DNA from: Topomyia yanbarensis
Taxonomy: Eukaryota > Arthropoda > Insecta > Diptera > Culicidae
Assembly: GCF_030247195.1 (NCBI RefSeq)
Contig: NC_080671.1
Coordinates: 2,942,501-3,006,500 of the forward strand
DNA length: 64,000 nt
Direction: 5' to 3'
The notes under the pieces were generated by a model. The model had not been told where the DNA came from. It saw nothing but the letters and a program-made list of their open reading frames with translations, and made no database searches. A program made the position numbers and the translations under genes. Within the stretch, counting starts at the first letter, position 1. Every line of letters begins with the position of its first letter. This document shows, piece by piece, positions 46,293 to 57,879 of this stretch.

Positions 46293-46376
46293 TACACTGC
46301 CGTTATAAGCATATTTGTCCCATATTCTATGGGTTTCCCTATATACATGGGACAATTATGCGTAGAACGGCAGTAC
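46293..46376. repeat. Hairpin mini-element (84 bp)
   Basis: Left arm TACACTGCCGTTATAAGCAT...GTCCCATA, right arm TATACATGGGACAATTATGC...CGGCAGTACA. Same family as 7831-8082 and 52380-52443. Confidence 0.75.
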
Positions 46377-46555
46377 AGGTCTCTTAAATATCAGGAATCA
46401 GAATATATTGGCTTAAATGGCACGTTCCCCGTATGTAGTCTAGTAACAGTAGAAGCATTGTATCAAACTTGTAATAGCAAAAGGGCACACATTATGTAAT
46501 AAGTGATGGAATAGCGAGCAACGCAGACAGTCGAAGAGTGATCGCCCGCCTAGCG

Positions 46556-46563
46556 GTGGAGAG
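46556..46563 (+). repeat. 8-bp target duplication of the hAT-type element, left
   Basis: GTGGAGAG, identical to 48410-48417. Confidence 0.8.
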
Positions 46564-48409
46564 TAAGAGATGGGCGGGTACGGGTATTTTTACCCGATAC
46601 TCGACCCGAACCCGTACCCGTAGGAATCGAGGCGGGTTCGGGTTTTGTTATCACCGGGTACGGGTTTGGTCGGGTTTTTACGAAATATTTCGCATTTACC
46701 CGTAAATATGTTTATGAATGTTTGGATGACCTTTTCCCGCCAATATCAGAAAGTGATAACTTATCCTTGTTGGAAAATATTAAAGCAAGCGTTATATTTC
46801 CATTTTGACATAGAGTCGTCCTATAGATTAGCGTGTATCGAATGAACGGGATTATCCATAGATTTTGAACTGGAAGTTCATAATCTAAATTTGACTGTAC
46901 TATTAAACAGGCAAACATTGCTTTTTGTGAAGTTCTTCGAGCATTTTTGAAGTATTAGTATTAATGTTGTAAATTAAAATCGTATACTGAATCCAAAATT
47001 GAAGTCCAAACATCTTACCGTCAGTTTTCGAGTCAGAGTGATAAATAAATTTCATCTTTAAAATAAAAGGTACGTTTAGTAAAACCCAAATATCTACGGT
47101 TATAGCGCATCGACATGGAATATTATTATGTTTAAGGTTCAACTGAGAACGCCTCAATAAGCGGCCATCTTGGAAAACGAAAAAAGCAGTTTTCTCGCAC
47201 ACCGTTGGGAACATCTTTATGAAAATGAATCAATGTATTTCGGGCATTGATAGAGTATTACTGATTGATTTTCTTGAAGATTTTTCCAACGGTGTGAGAA
47301 AAAACTGCTTTTTTCATTTTCTAAGATGGCCGCTTTTCCAAACTTTCTTAGTAGAACCTTAATTAAAGGTAATTGCATGTATTTTTGGTTGTCCGAGCAT
47401 TCCGTTTTAGTGCGACTAATAGTTCTGGCCGTATTTCGAGTTTATTTTTAACTTTTTCTTATTTTTCTTCGTCTTTAGAAAAATGAGCGCTTGTTCAAAA
47501 TTTTGGGCAAGATAAAGCAATTTAAAAAAATATTTTTTGAGAGAAACTGAAAGCTTGCTAACGACCAATGAAAATAAACACTTGTTTTTTTTTTTGAATC
47601 AGATGAAAATTGCGAAAGTTATTCATTTTTTTGTAAAATAGGATTTTTTTGAGTTTCTCTGGGTCATTGAAGCGTCACTTTTTCTAGGGCTCGTTTCATA
47701 AAAGATGAAGGGTTCTCTATTAGAACACTGTTAAAAAAATAAAATGAATTTTGAGAGATTTTGAGTTGTGGTAATATTCAACAATAACAATAAATGTGAT
47801 AAATCATTGAAGGATTGGTAATGTTTACACGTGTTATACAGAAAATAACACGCTTATGATACAAAACTCGTTGTAAACTCAACCCTCACACGTCATAAAG
47901 TTTCATATCTTGAAAGTCAAGCTACAGGAATATGTTTTGTGCAATGATAATACAAACCTTACAACATACTAGTTCACGAAAGACGAAAGTTGGCGGAGTT
48001 TTTTTTTCTATGTTTGTATTAGGCACATGGCCCTGTCTCTCATTTTTTACCTTAAATTATGTAAAATATGTTTTCATATGTTGCATTTCATTTTGTTTTG
48101 TAGAATTCATGGGTGACAGTTTTCGAACGTAAGCGAATTTCCTTTAAAAATGAAAATATAGCTATCTAGCCTTTGGGCTTCTCTACTCCTTCGAATCAAG
48201 TAGGTTAAATTTTTTGATTGAAAATCGGGATCGGGTCGGGCACGGTTTGTAATTTTGTAATTTTTGTAATAATACGCTTGCGAGCCGGGTTTGGGTCGGC
48301 TTCGGGTTTTGTATTTTTATAAAATACGGGTACGGGTCTGGTTCGGGTAAGCTTACAAAAATAATATTCGGGTTCGGGTCCGAAAAATCCCATACCCGTC
48401 CATCTCTAA
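46564..48409. mobile_element. Nonautonomous hAT-type DNA element (1.85 kb)
   Basis: The termini TAAGAGATGGGCGGGTACGG and (reverse complement of the right end) TTAGAGATGGACGGGTATGG are inverted repeats, flanked by an 8-bp duplication as in hAT elements. Both subterminal regions (about 120 bp left, 200 bp right) are packed with CGGGTA/CGGGTT motifs in both orientations, probably transposase-binding sites. No transposase frame. A TTAA-flanked foldback element is nested at 47132-47362. Confidence 0.85.
47132..47362. repeat. TTAA-flanked foldback element (231 bp)
   Basis: TTAAGGTTCAACT...AAGCGGCCATCTTGG...GCAGTTTTCTCGCACACCGT on the left mirrors ACGGTGTGAGAAAAAACTGC...AAGATGGCCGCTT...AGTAGAACCTTAA on the right. 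TTAA at both ends suggests piggyBac-type mobilisation. Nested inside the hAT-type element. Confidence 0.82.
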
Positions 48410-48417
48410 GTGGAGAG
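48410..48417 (+). repeat. 8-bp target duplication of the hAT-type element, right
   Basis: GTGGAGAG, identical to 46556-46563. Confidence 0.8.
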
Positions 48418-49594
48418 TGAACAATAGTACGAGTGAATGGAGATTCGTGATATAAGTTTATGCGTCCGACGATGGCTGAAGAGCAGTAAGCCGAAATGTT
48501 ACCTGTAACAATGGTAAAATTTTGAGTTTTCATTTTCACCGAGAAAAGTCAACAAGTCCATGAAATAAATTATAATAAATACTGACACCGAAAATGCTTT
48601 CTGTTTGATTTTGAACAGAGGACGGCTTATTAACGTGTCTTGTATCTATCATCAGCCAAAGGTAATTGATTGGGAAATGTTATCAGAATGATCCAGTCTC
48701 ACTGTTAGGTGGATTGAATCGGCTTTTGATTTTCCAACTGAGTTCATGTGATTCAGAAAATAATTGTGAAGAATTCTGTGGAAGACACAAAGTGTTTGCG
48801 ATGAACATATTCTGAAATATTGAGGATTGATACGTACGTGTTATGGTACATCGGCAGTGTTGCCAGAATCTAAAAAAAATCTGCGTATTATTTTTCCCTC
48901 TATTTTAAAATCGTCTAAACATTTTTATAAAAAATCTTGGTTACAAAAGTGCTATCCTGGAAAATGGCATATGTCGAGCCTCTCTAATGCTCCCTCTGAA
49001 GCAGTTTCTAAAATATTTTCTCGCTAAAAGTTCCTATTAATGTTGATTGGAGAGCATCTTTTGGCGGAAACTGCCGTCCACATTTTTTATGGTCAACCGA
49101 AGGCATTAAACTATCGTAAGTAAGCTCAGTTAGGTGAACAATATCATTTTTGGGGTATACAACCTGTTTAATCAATATTTTTTACTGATTGGAAAACACA
49201 ATGTTCGCAAATTGACCAAATACAGCAAAATCGATGCTTTACCTTTTTTTCGATTTATCTGAGGCGTGGTGGATTGTTAACAATAGAATAAGCTATCATC
49301 AATGGAAATTTAGCGTACCTCACACGAGCATAGCAGACCTACCGAGTTAAAGCTGGTAACATTGAATATCTGCCCTTCTGTAGTATGCAATTTCTAGCAT
49401 GGTCCTAATCTTTTCACGTGAACAAAACTTATTTTTCATTCATAGTACACTGCCAGCCAAAACACCGGCTCGAGATTGGAAAACACAATTTTTCCATTTT
49501 CAATTCCCATTTGATGCACAAAAACTGGTTGTTTGCATGTAGTGCGATGATCCTAACACACTTCCAACAGTATCGTCTTTATGCATGGGCACTA
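48418..49594. other. Intron sequence, nothing recognised
   Basis: No gene or clear repeat seen. Short open frames without domains. Confidence 0.45.
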
Positions 49595-49986
49595 GAGTGA
49601 CAGGAAAAAAATTACCCCTATCGGCCCATGCCTGAGTCGATTCGACTCAGACATCACTTCGTTAAAAGTTTAATAACTTTCTTTAACAAAGCCGGATTAA
49701 CTAACAGTCTTCGACAAAGTTGTAGGCAATTAAATTATATTTCTTATTTTCACTTACAGTGATAGTACGATGCACACAGTGTCACCTAGCGGCGAAAATG
49801 CGAGTTAGTGAATTTTCTCCATGTAAATTGTCGAAAAATCCCATACAAACTTCAGGCACGTTGGTCCGGTAGCTAGACTTGTCCGATTTGCTTCAAAATT
49901 GGAGCAATTACTCCTAGTGGGACTAGGAATTGACTCAGGGGTGGGCCGATAGAGTTGTCAAAAATTCATCATTTTTCTGGGTACTC
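49595..49986. repeat. Internally deleted relative of the 2035-3215 foldback element
   Basis: The right 345 bp match 2875-3215 closely (for example CACCTAGCGGCGAAAATGCG and CAGGCACGTTGGTCCGGTAG). The left about 50 bp are the truncated other arm (GAGTGACAGG...CCTGAGTCGATT). TA flanks at 49593-49594 and 49987-49988. Confidence 0.88.
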
Positions 49987-49988
49987 TA

Positions 49989-52379
49989 ATGGGCACACTA
50001 AGCCAGGGCCAGGGGCACCGCGATTTTAGGGGCCTGCGCTTAGGATTAATATAAAATCATTCTACAGACTAAACATCGAAAAATAGTCGCAATCAATTGT
50101 TTATAACGTTTTAGCGTGTAGGTAACAATAGATCGGTAGCAGCTCGAAATCGCACACTGTACCGTGCCCCATGTGATCAAGATGTTCGAAGGGCGCCAGA
50201 GCGATGCTGCATAACTGTTGAAACAATTCAAACGTCAATCCAACATTTCGATTCAAGTTTCGATTTATTTTTAACAACAATGCAATGAAACGTTTGGTAC
50301 ACCGCGTATACAAAGTTTGGAAGGTACTGGACCATGGCCAACCAATCAGAAAACTTTGTTTGGCAAGCATTCTGCGCATGTGGAAAAATGTCTGGAAATG
50401 GACAAATCCACATGAAAGCGTGGAAAGTGTCTTCTCGAGGTCTTACGAAGATTCGACACATATTGGCTGGATTGGCAGTTTGAAAATCAACTCTAACTTT
50501 ATCCTAGATTTTATTAACCCTCCACAGGGCGCGTAAATGGTTCAGGTATTAAGTCGACTCCGTTTAGTTTCATCATATCAGAAACATACAAAAGCTATCA
50601 TGCCTGGAAGAATACTAATTGAAACAATATAAGTGCAAATTACATCAAATATTCCAAAAATTATAAACTGCTAGTTACACATAACGGAGTATGTGCGATG
50701 AAATTTTTGCTACCCTGGATAACGTTCCAATAATGGACGTTTAACCCAACCTACTCCAACATTCCTCCTTATTGACCGAGACATTCTTAGTTCTCAAACA
50801 ACGTCTTACAACTTTCAAAGTTCATATTACACCGTTTGGAAATATTATAGAATAGCTGGTCAGCCCATTACACTGTACGCAGCTCACCTGAGCTCAAACT
50901 CGCACCACCGCATATAGTGTGTTAGGCCGTGTTTGCTACTATCGGTCAGATCGGTTAGAAAAACAAATAATCTTTCAAGATGTACTCAGTTTCGCTTGCG
51001 ATTTTAGACGATGTGTGGATATCAGCAACAACACCTGGTTGTGGAAATCTGAAATCGTCTTTCTTGTCCGTATATTTTGAAACGCACCTTTTTTTAATAA
51101 TTTCAACACGGCTGACTGATGTGGCTCAATTTTGGTTAAGGTCTCAGGGTGGCATGAAGAAGAAATGGTTCCGTAATACTGGGAATCATTTTTTGATCAT
51201 CCTACTCTACAGCTGTTCATACCTGTTCAATTATAGGGTCCCCTTAGCTCAATAAAGCCTAAGGATCCCGCGTAGTCTTAACACGGCCCTGACTTCCAAA
51301 CATGGTATGAATAATTTGTAAAACTTATTACTTATTTCTGAAAATATTGGATCGTGCTCCACAAGTACCGAATTTGAAACCCAACTCATGGAACAATCTC
51401 AAACTTGAAGAATTGTAGAACAATATCGATTGCATGCGACCAGAAAAAATGGATCGGTGTTAATAATGTAATGTTAGTCAATATACTCAAATTCAAAGTA
51501 TAGGGCTGTATTGTATACTGCTGGAGTGGATTATTATAGCTATGTGGTTTATCCTGGATATATAATAAATTTGATGCATAATATAAATGACATTCGAAAC
51601 TATAACGAAGGTTGACAGTAAGCTTCCTTTTCAGCTGAGTTTGTATTGGCTCTATATTGGCGTATTCAACTTGAGAAAGACGAGTAACAATACAGGAAAT
51701 TTCGATGTACACAACTGACTTCTGGGCTGCGCAATCTTATCGTGCCTATATCAAGTGTCACACAGCACAGCATGCGATTTTAAAAACATTCCGGAATAAT
51801 ATCAAGAAAGAAGGCAGATATCCGTTGTGTGTCAAACAAATCTGTAAATATGCCGACAATGGAACCCGAGTACCCGTCAGTTAAAAGGCTCCCAACTATG
51901 ACATTTTCCATTTTATCGTTATGGGACCATATGACAATTCGACCTTTCGAACGACCACACACGGGAACCTGCTCCGGAATGTTTGTTTCGGAATCAAAGC
52001 ACCAAATAGTTCTAAAACCATGAGATTTAGTCTTCTACTAATGCAAATTCAAGAATTTTGATACCATCAAACATAAATTCTTCAGAAATCCAAACAATTC
52101 CAATCGTATCATCATCGTGGTTGCTGTCTTGATGTTCGCAACTAGATGTTCTTCTTTGCTTCATACCATTTCGGGCCTAGCCTGATGGCACTGGTTGTTG
52201 ATTTTGAGGTACTTGTTGCAGCTATTGCAGTCCTTCTTCTTCTTCTTATTATTATTTGAACAGCAGCCACAAATTGGACAACAATTTGTGGTTCAGGTTA
52301 TGGTATTGGAGACTGATTGTTGTCTGTGGTATGCCGTGTGTTCACAAAGCTGATACGTATTAATCTGCATTTGATATGT
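49989..52379. other. Intron sequence, mostly unassigned
   Basis: No gene recognised. A small perfect stem, CCACAAATTG/CAATTTGTGG, lies at about 52268-52292. Open frames at 50101-50536 and 51780-52023 have no domain that I recognise. Confidence 0.4.
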
Positions 52380-52443
52380 GCATTGCCGCTAGAAGCATAA
52401 CTGTCCCATGTTCATGGGACAGTTATGCTTCTAGAGGCAGTGC
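52380..52443. repeat. Near-perfect 64-bp palindrome
   Basis: 31-bp arms (GCATTGCCGCTAGAAGCATA... and its complement) with two mismatches and a 2-base loop. Shares AAGCATAACTGTCCCAT with the elements at 7831-8082 and 46293-46376. Confidence 0.85.
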
Positions 52444-52988
52444 ATGGCTATACCACGTTGGGTTAAAGCACCTGCATGTTCACCTTAAGAAATTACTGCT
52501 TCACAGTTATGTGATGCCAGATCATGTACCTTGATTTAAACATTATAAACACACAACCAAACCACTTATTTTAAGTTGTTATGCAAAATGAATCAGATCA
52601 CCTGAGACAATTAGTTGAACGTTATCAGCACTGAATGCCTGACATGATCGAACTGAATAAATGCCATGGTTCCAAAACCCTAAGTTCCATTTTCATCTAC
52701 AGCAAATATTCCACATCACGAAGGCTTGGTCTTACGCAAAAACACTGGAAGCCAATAGTTATAGTGTTTGGCCGAAGTATCACTCATCTCGATAAAAAAG
52801 TGTGCTCTAGATGAGATCGCCAATTTTAAACCGCGAGTTTCGAATCGTAATCCCGAGAAACACTTGGTTTTATGTGTTCGCATTCTAATTGACCCAGAAT
52901 TAATCTGGTTCACGTTCTCGTATGTTCCGAATCGAATTGGCTTATTGCACTAAAATGTAAAAACAAAAAAAAAAAAAATCAAACTCAC

Positions 52989-53548
52989 CCGGCCGGATTG
53001 GAGATGCTACTGTCGGCATCCTCGAGCCACTTCTGCAGTAGCGGTTTCAGCTTGCACATGTTCTTGAAGCTCAAATTCAGCGCTTCGAATCGGGAGATCG
53101 TCGTTTGGGAGAAATCATTGCCGTACAGTTTACCCATCGCCAGACCCACGTCACCCTGGGTAAAGCCGAGCTTTATCCGCCGCTGTTTGAAAGTTTTGGC
53201 AAATTGCTCCAACTCTTCCAGATCGGTCGTTTCCTCGGGCGACGGTTCTAGGGCACGAGGGGCGGCCGCATGGTGCTTCTGCATCTGTGGGGTGTGCGTT
53301 CCGGAGCTGGGAGTGGAGGGTGTTAGGATGCCACCGACGTTCATCTGATTGATGTTCGGTGGGGTCGTTTGGCTAGATCCGAGCAGGTTGGTGTGGGAGG
53401 TTGCATGGTGATGATGTAGACCAGGACTGCCGGCTGGGCTGTGCAGCGGAGACGTTCCGGAGAGATTGGCTGGGGTAGGAGTGGAGCTGGTTTTAAGCTG
53501 ATGTTGCTTCTGCTGAAGGGCCTGCAGTTGGGCCACTGCTTGTTGGAC
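52989..53548 (-). CDS. nub: POU gene, exon with Gln-rich segment and POU-specific domain
   Basis: Minus strand: acceptor TCTTCCAACAG before 53548, donor GGCCGG|GTGAGT after 52989; 560 bases, phase 0 in, phase 2 out. It starts [17 protein letters not shown], then a Ser/Thr/Pro/His-rich stretch, then the POU-specific domain from [20 protein letters not shown] through [27 protein letters not shown], to [16 protein letters not shown]. The [15 protein letters not shown] helix contacts DNA. All conserved positions are present. It is joined to the homeodomain exon across a 10.4-kb intron. Confidence 0.95.
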
Positions 53549-53636
53549 CTGTTGGAAGAGAAACGGAAAATGGATTATTAGGATTTACCGAGCAGAGTAA
53601 ATAGATCTAAAGAACTAGTTTTTGGAGGGGTCGAAC

Positions 53637-53786
53637 CTGCAGCGATCGTGCTCCATCGTGCGGTAGTTTAAGGTTAGTGGTAGCACTGGTTGTGATAACG
53701 GGAGGATGCGTGTTGTTAGTATTAGCAGTCGTGACACAAGAACTGTTAGTAATGGACTGAGGTGGAGTGGGATAGCTAGGGTTCAG
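53637..53786 (-). CDS. nub: POU gene, 150-base Thr/Asn/Pro-rich exon
   Basis: Minus strand: acceptor TTTTGATTGTAG|CTG before 53786, donor CTGCAG|GTTCGA after 53637. The 50 codons are fully open and phase 0 on both sides (LNPSYPTPPQSITNSS at the start, LPHDGARSLQ at the end), joining in frame to the neighbours. Composition is that of the disordered regions around it. Because length and phase allow clean skipping it may be alternative. It has no start codon and was found from splice signals. Confidence 0.7.
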
Positions 53787-53874
53787 CTACAATCAAAACA
53801 AGACGAGAAGAGAGAAAGAAAGAGATTGTGATTGATAGTGTCATTCCTTTCGGATAGATGACTCGTTTAATTAC

Positions 53875-54213
53875 CTGATTCTGCATGAGAAACTGTGCTG
53901 CTGCTTGAGCCGTGGCTTGGGCGGTTGCGTTACCATTTCCACCGGGAGTTCCCTGAGCTTGCAGGAGCATGTAATTTTGCAGTTGTTGCTGGAACGAAGC
54001 TTGCTGAGCTTGAAGAGCCTGCTGAAGGACGTTCAATTCCTGACTGGACAGACCACCGAGCGTTCCAAGTCCCAGCTGATTCTGCAGGAACAGAGAACCC
54101 AGCGGAAGCTGGTTCTGAAGAGCTGCCAGAGCGACTCCGATATTATTGTTGCTTGGGGCATTGCCTGGCGTTTGAAGGGGTGGTGAAGGTGTACGTCGGG
54201 AGGCGTCTGTGAT
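53875..54213 (-). CDS. nub: POU gene, Gln-rich exon
   Basis: Minus strand: acceptor TTATAATTAACAG before 54213, donor CAG|GTAATT after 53875; 339 bases, phase 0 on both sides. It encodes ITDASRRTPSPPLQTPGN, a Leu/Gln-rich stretch (VALAALQNQLPLG, LNVLQQALQAQQ, FQQQLQNYMLLQAQ) and an Ala/Thr/Gln run ending FLMQNQ. Gln-rich regions of this kind act as transcriptional activation segments in class II POU proteins. Confidence 0.88.
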
Positions 54214-54274
54214 CTGTTAATTATAAAAAAGTATGTTAGTAGAGTTTCTTGATTTAAATTTGATTATTTCTCAC

Positions 54275-54372
54275 CAGGTTGAGAGGAGTAACTCGTTCCG
54301 GCCGCTCCATCGGTATTGGACTGATGGCTTGTTCACGATCACTTCCATCATCACGATCACTGTACACATCAC
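54275..54372 (-). CDS. nub: POU gene, upstream coding exon
   Basis: Minus strand: acceptor CTCCTTTCAG before 54372, donor CTG|GTGAGA after 54275; 98 bases. The frame DVYSDRDDGSDREQAISPIP, then MERPERVTPLNL, joins in phase 0 to the next exon. The first two bases complete a codon from an exon further upstream, not found in the window. An internal Met (MERPER) could serve as a start only if a promoter lies close by. Confidence 0.78.
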
Positions 54373-57300
54373 CTGAAAGGAGAAATAAAATAAAATGTCT
54401 TATTAGGGATGAACATTAATCGGAAGGGTGCCGATGGCCACGTGCTGTGAATATGTTGTCAATGACCTAGTTAAGAAAATGTTTCTCTCACCATTCAATA
54501 GAGGAGAAAACGAAGAAGCTTCGGCATGACTTTCTTCCACAATCGAGAAGTCAACACATTGAAGAGGAAATCCTTTCTTTCTCAAAACTCGAAGGGCGCC
54601 CGGTTCAACCCCTTTCGTTTACCGTATGAGGTAGAAATGATTTAAAAGTAACGACTGCAAAAAACAACAATAGGAACAAAAATGGAAGGGAAGCTGCCGG
54701 TTTTAAAATCAAAACATGCATTTAACCAATCAGTCGCGGATTTTTCCTATCCGTCATAGTGTGTGCCAAGGGCGGAAGGGAACCAATTTGCCGACATATC
54801 GCAGCAGGCGCAGCGAATTCATTCCGAACTGTTTCTAGGCAGAGGGGATGCGTTTTAACCACTCAGTCTGTTGTAACTATGTACGCGGTGCGCGCGGACT
54901 GTCGTTGTACAGATGCAGAAGGGTTGCTGCGATCGTGAGTAAGAACCCCTTCTGAAGGTATGCCGGGAAGAAAATAAATGCAGGGGGAAGTTTAACAAAT
55001 GGAATCACTGTTGATGATGACGTTTTAGGTTGGATAATGTACATGCCTAAGTTCCAGCTGGTTGAGATGTTATTGCGTTGGAAATGGCGAGAGACGAGAA
55101 GGCGAATTTCTGGCGGCATTTTGTTATGTTTCGTTTTGAGTTTCGACCTAGGGCAATGTTCAATGTTTGCTTTCACTGTTGCGGAATCAAGTTCAAGGGC
55201 TTGACAATGACTACCAGTTATTTTAGAATGTTTAATTCTATGAATGTTTATGTCCATAAATGTTAAAATTAGAGGAAAATAATAACTGAACAATTTATGT
55301 TGTGACAGGATCGGTTGTGCAACTGTCAACTCAGATTGAAGATAGAAAGCAAAAAATAATTTTTCCATTATTTTTTGGAAGTCAAATGAAATGTGATTTT
55401 TTCAATAAATAATTAAAAATAAACTGTTGATTTCACAAGCACAATAACCTAAAACGAGGATCACATTTACAGTGTTGTTTGTTATAATTACTGTCGTTCG
55501 AATAGTGTTTAAAAAAAAGGTGCATTAAAAAACTGTGAAGAATTTTTGTATTCAATGAAACTAAGAGCTTTTTGGCTAGAAGTTAGCGAAAATTTCTTTC
55601 CAACAATCACATCCACTTCATTCTCCGAGCAGAACGTTTGTAAGGTAATCATAGTAGCCACTACCAGTATGTAGCAGTTGGAATTTTGTTAGCATAAGTC
55701 TTGCGCGGCCAAATTTCATGAACCATCTCAAATGAATTTTTAGCTGAAATAAAAAAGTTAAAGATAAAATTTGTCGTAAAATGGAACAGGAAGCTCTGAT
55801 TTGTTTATTGCTGGTCATCACGGTTTCACGTTAATTAGGACCATTTTCTTATTTTATGCAAAGGTCTGATCCCAATCGATCGAAGAAAAACCTTTCGATG
55901 ATTTCACCCCATTTTCTCTGTGAAACATATTGAAAAGATCAGAAGGTGTCGTCTGGACTTCACATGCCTTAGTGATAGTTTAAATACGTATAGCGTTAGT
56001 AGTGTTTACGAGAGTAGTAAGGCGTCGAAGGCAAGTGCTCAAAAAAGATTTAGCTAGATTTTAAGAGCGGGTGCCTTCAGCGAACTGTATCCCTAGCTCT
56101 GTGACCAAAGCCGTGTAGTCATTCTCTCATACTCCGAGGGAAATGGAAAAACGGGATATCTCTCCCTGTCCATCAAAAAAAGAACTTGGAACTTTGAATC
56201 GTGTCTGTGAGTTTATCGGCTCTTTTCCGGTATATGAATCGCACTATGGAGAAAGATTTTCAGGGAATTCGAACTGAAAAATGGAAAATGTATTCCATAT
56301 AACTTATTTTGACAAATTTTTAATACCGAATTTAAGCGACGGACACCTGCAAAACCTGTGACTCTTTGGATGAGTCTTTGAAAGATTCCCAAATATTGGC
56401 GGATGGAAAGTCTAACTTAAAAAACAACAAATAAAAAAACGAGTTTTTAGAATGGGTAGAAATTGAAAAAACCTCTGAGCACAGCTCTATTGACATTCGA
56501 TCTACAGAAGGCATTGCCAACGACAAATATACCAATAGGAGACGCTTTTTACAAGTTCCATCTTTGGATATACAATCTCTGCATTGTAAACGATCTTAAA
56601 TAGAATTATGTGTAATATTATATATGTCATTGCCGTGTCCATGTCGCAAAAAGTGGCAAAACCGACTCCTGCACTATATTAGCGATGAATCGAAGCACGA
56701 GATAATATGTGGGGCCGATCACGTGGATAGAAATACCTTGACTCTCCCTCCGTTGATAAACGTGAACAATCTCAGTAAGCCCTACCCTCGCCTACCCACG
56801 ATGTCTACGAGGACTTTTCTAATTTTTTGTAGATGCTGGATGTGATCCCAGACATATACTACTTTATTTTAGAATGAAAATCGTTTAAACCTTCCCTCCC
56901 CTAGGTTGAGGGGTTTGACGGTATTGCAAACATCATCAAGCATATTGCATGCATAAGTGCTACAGAACCTCTGACAGACAATTGCTTTAAGATGATGTGG
57001 CACATCGACGGGACCGAGAGGGCTTATGGGTCTTTTCTATGTTATATGTCTTTTCATACTCTGCGCCAACCCATACTAACGCTCAACGACTAGCCTCTGC
57101 GCGCTGACGTGGCCGGTTGGCGGGTCGACGTGGATTGACTTTTGCTGTGGGCTGTGTTTGATGGCATTATTCCACAGCTTAATGGTAGTATTGGTGGAGG
57201 AGCTCGCAGTGGAGGTCACTGTGTGTCCATTTATCGGTCGACTTCGTCATCGTGCGCAGGCTGATTAAACTAATTTAATAATTAAATTAATTTGATAAAT

Positions 57301-57879
57301 ACATCAGTAGAAATATATTAGTTATCGGTAGTTTTTGGTACTAGTTTACAATTGTTATATGCTAGTCGTATGTCTATCTGTGTATATGTTCGTCTGAATA
57401 TTTGTGATCGTTGGGTCAGGGAATGGATGCAGAACTGGCTTATATGATATAATAGTGGGTAATCCTTCCGGTGTTCTATTTGTGCACTCAATTCTATTCA
57501 TTCGAGAAGGTTGGATTGGATGTATTAAGGAACAATTAATTTACCGACGCACATGAATCGTCCATTCTCGGTCAGCATAGCATGATGAAAGTCTAACAGA
57601 ATGCAATTGTCGCTAATGGTAAATAAACAACATTTGAACGAGTTAAAGTTGTTCGATTTTATGTTACATGTGTTTTTCTATTCTACTTCATTAGTCTGTT
57701 CTTTTATACATTTATTAGTTTGCTTTTCCATTACTCATGTATACCAAAATACTATCGGTTCAATTTATGCACTTCTAATTTATGCATCTTTTTTTCTTTA
57801 CTCTGCGTGTTATGATTCCTTTTATTAGTATACTCTATACTATACTCTATCTATACTCTATCTATACTAATATAGGTCC
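54373..57879. other. Presumed upstream intron of the POU gene, no gene recognised
   Basis: AT-rich. No coding exon with convincing splice signals or domain was found. Open frames such as 54877-55368 (minus) lack any recognisable domain. Confidence 0.4.

Noticed and set aside
46645..46845. Open frame inside the hAT-type element as a transposase remnant
   Set aside because: Too short, no hAT dimerisation or catalytic motif visible.
51780..52023. Possible processed pseudogene on the minus strand (GRIVIWSHNDKMENVIVG)
   Set aside because: The peptide looks protein-like but I could not tie it to any family.
54877..55368. Minus-strand frame of 163 codons as an upstream exon of the POU gene
   Set aside because: Composition is unlike the Gln/Ser-rich N-terminus expected, there is no matching splice donor and phase, and no domain.
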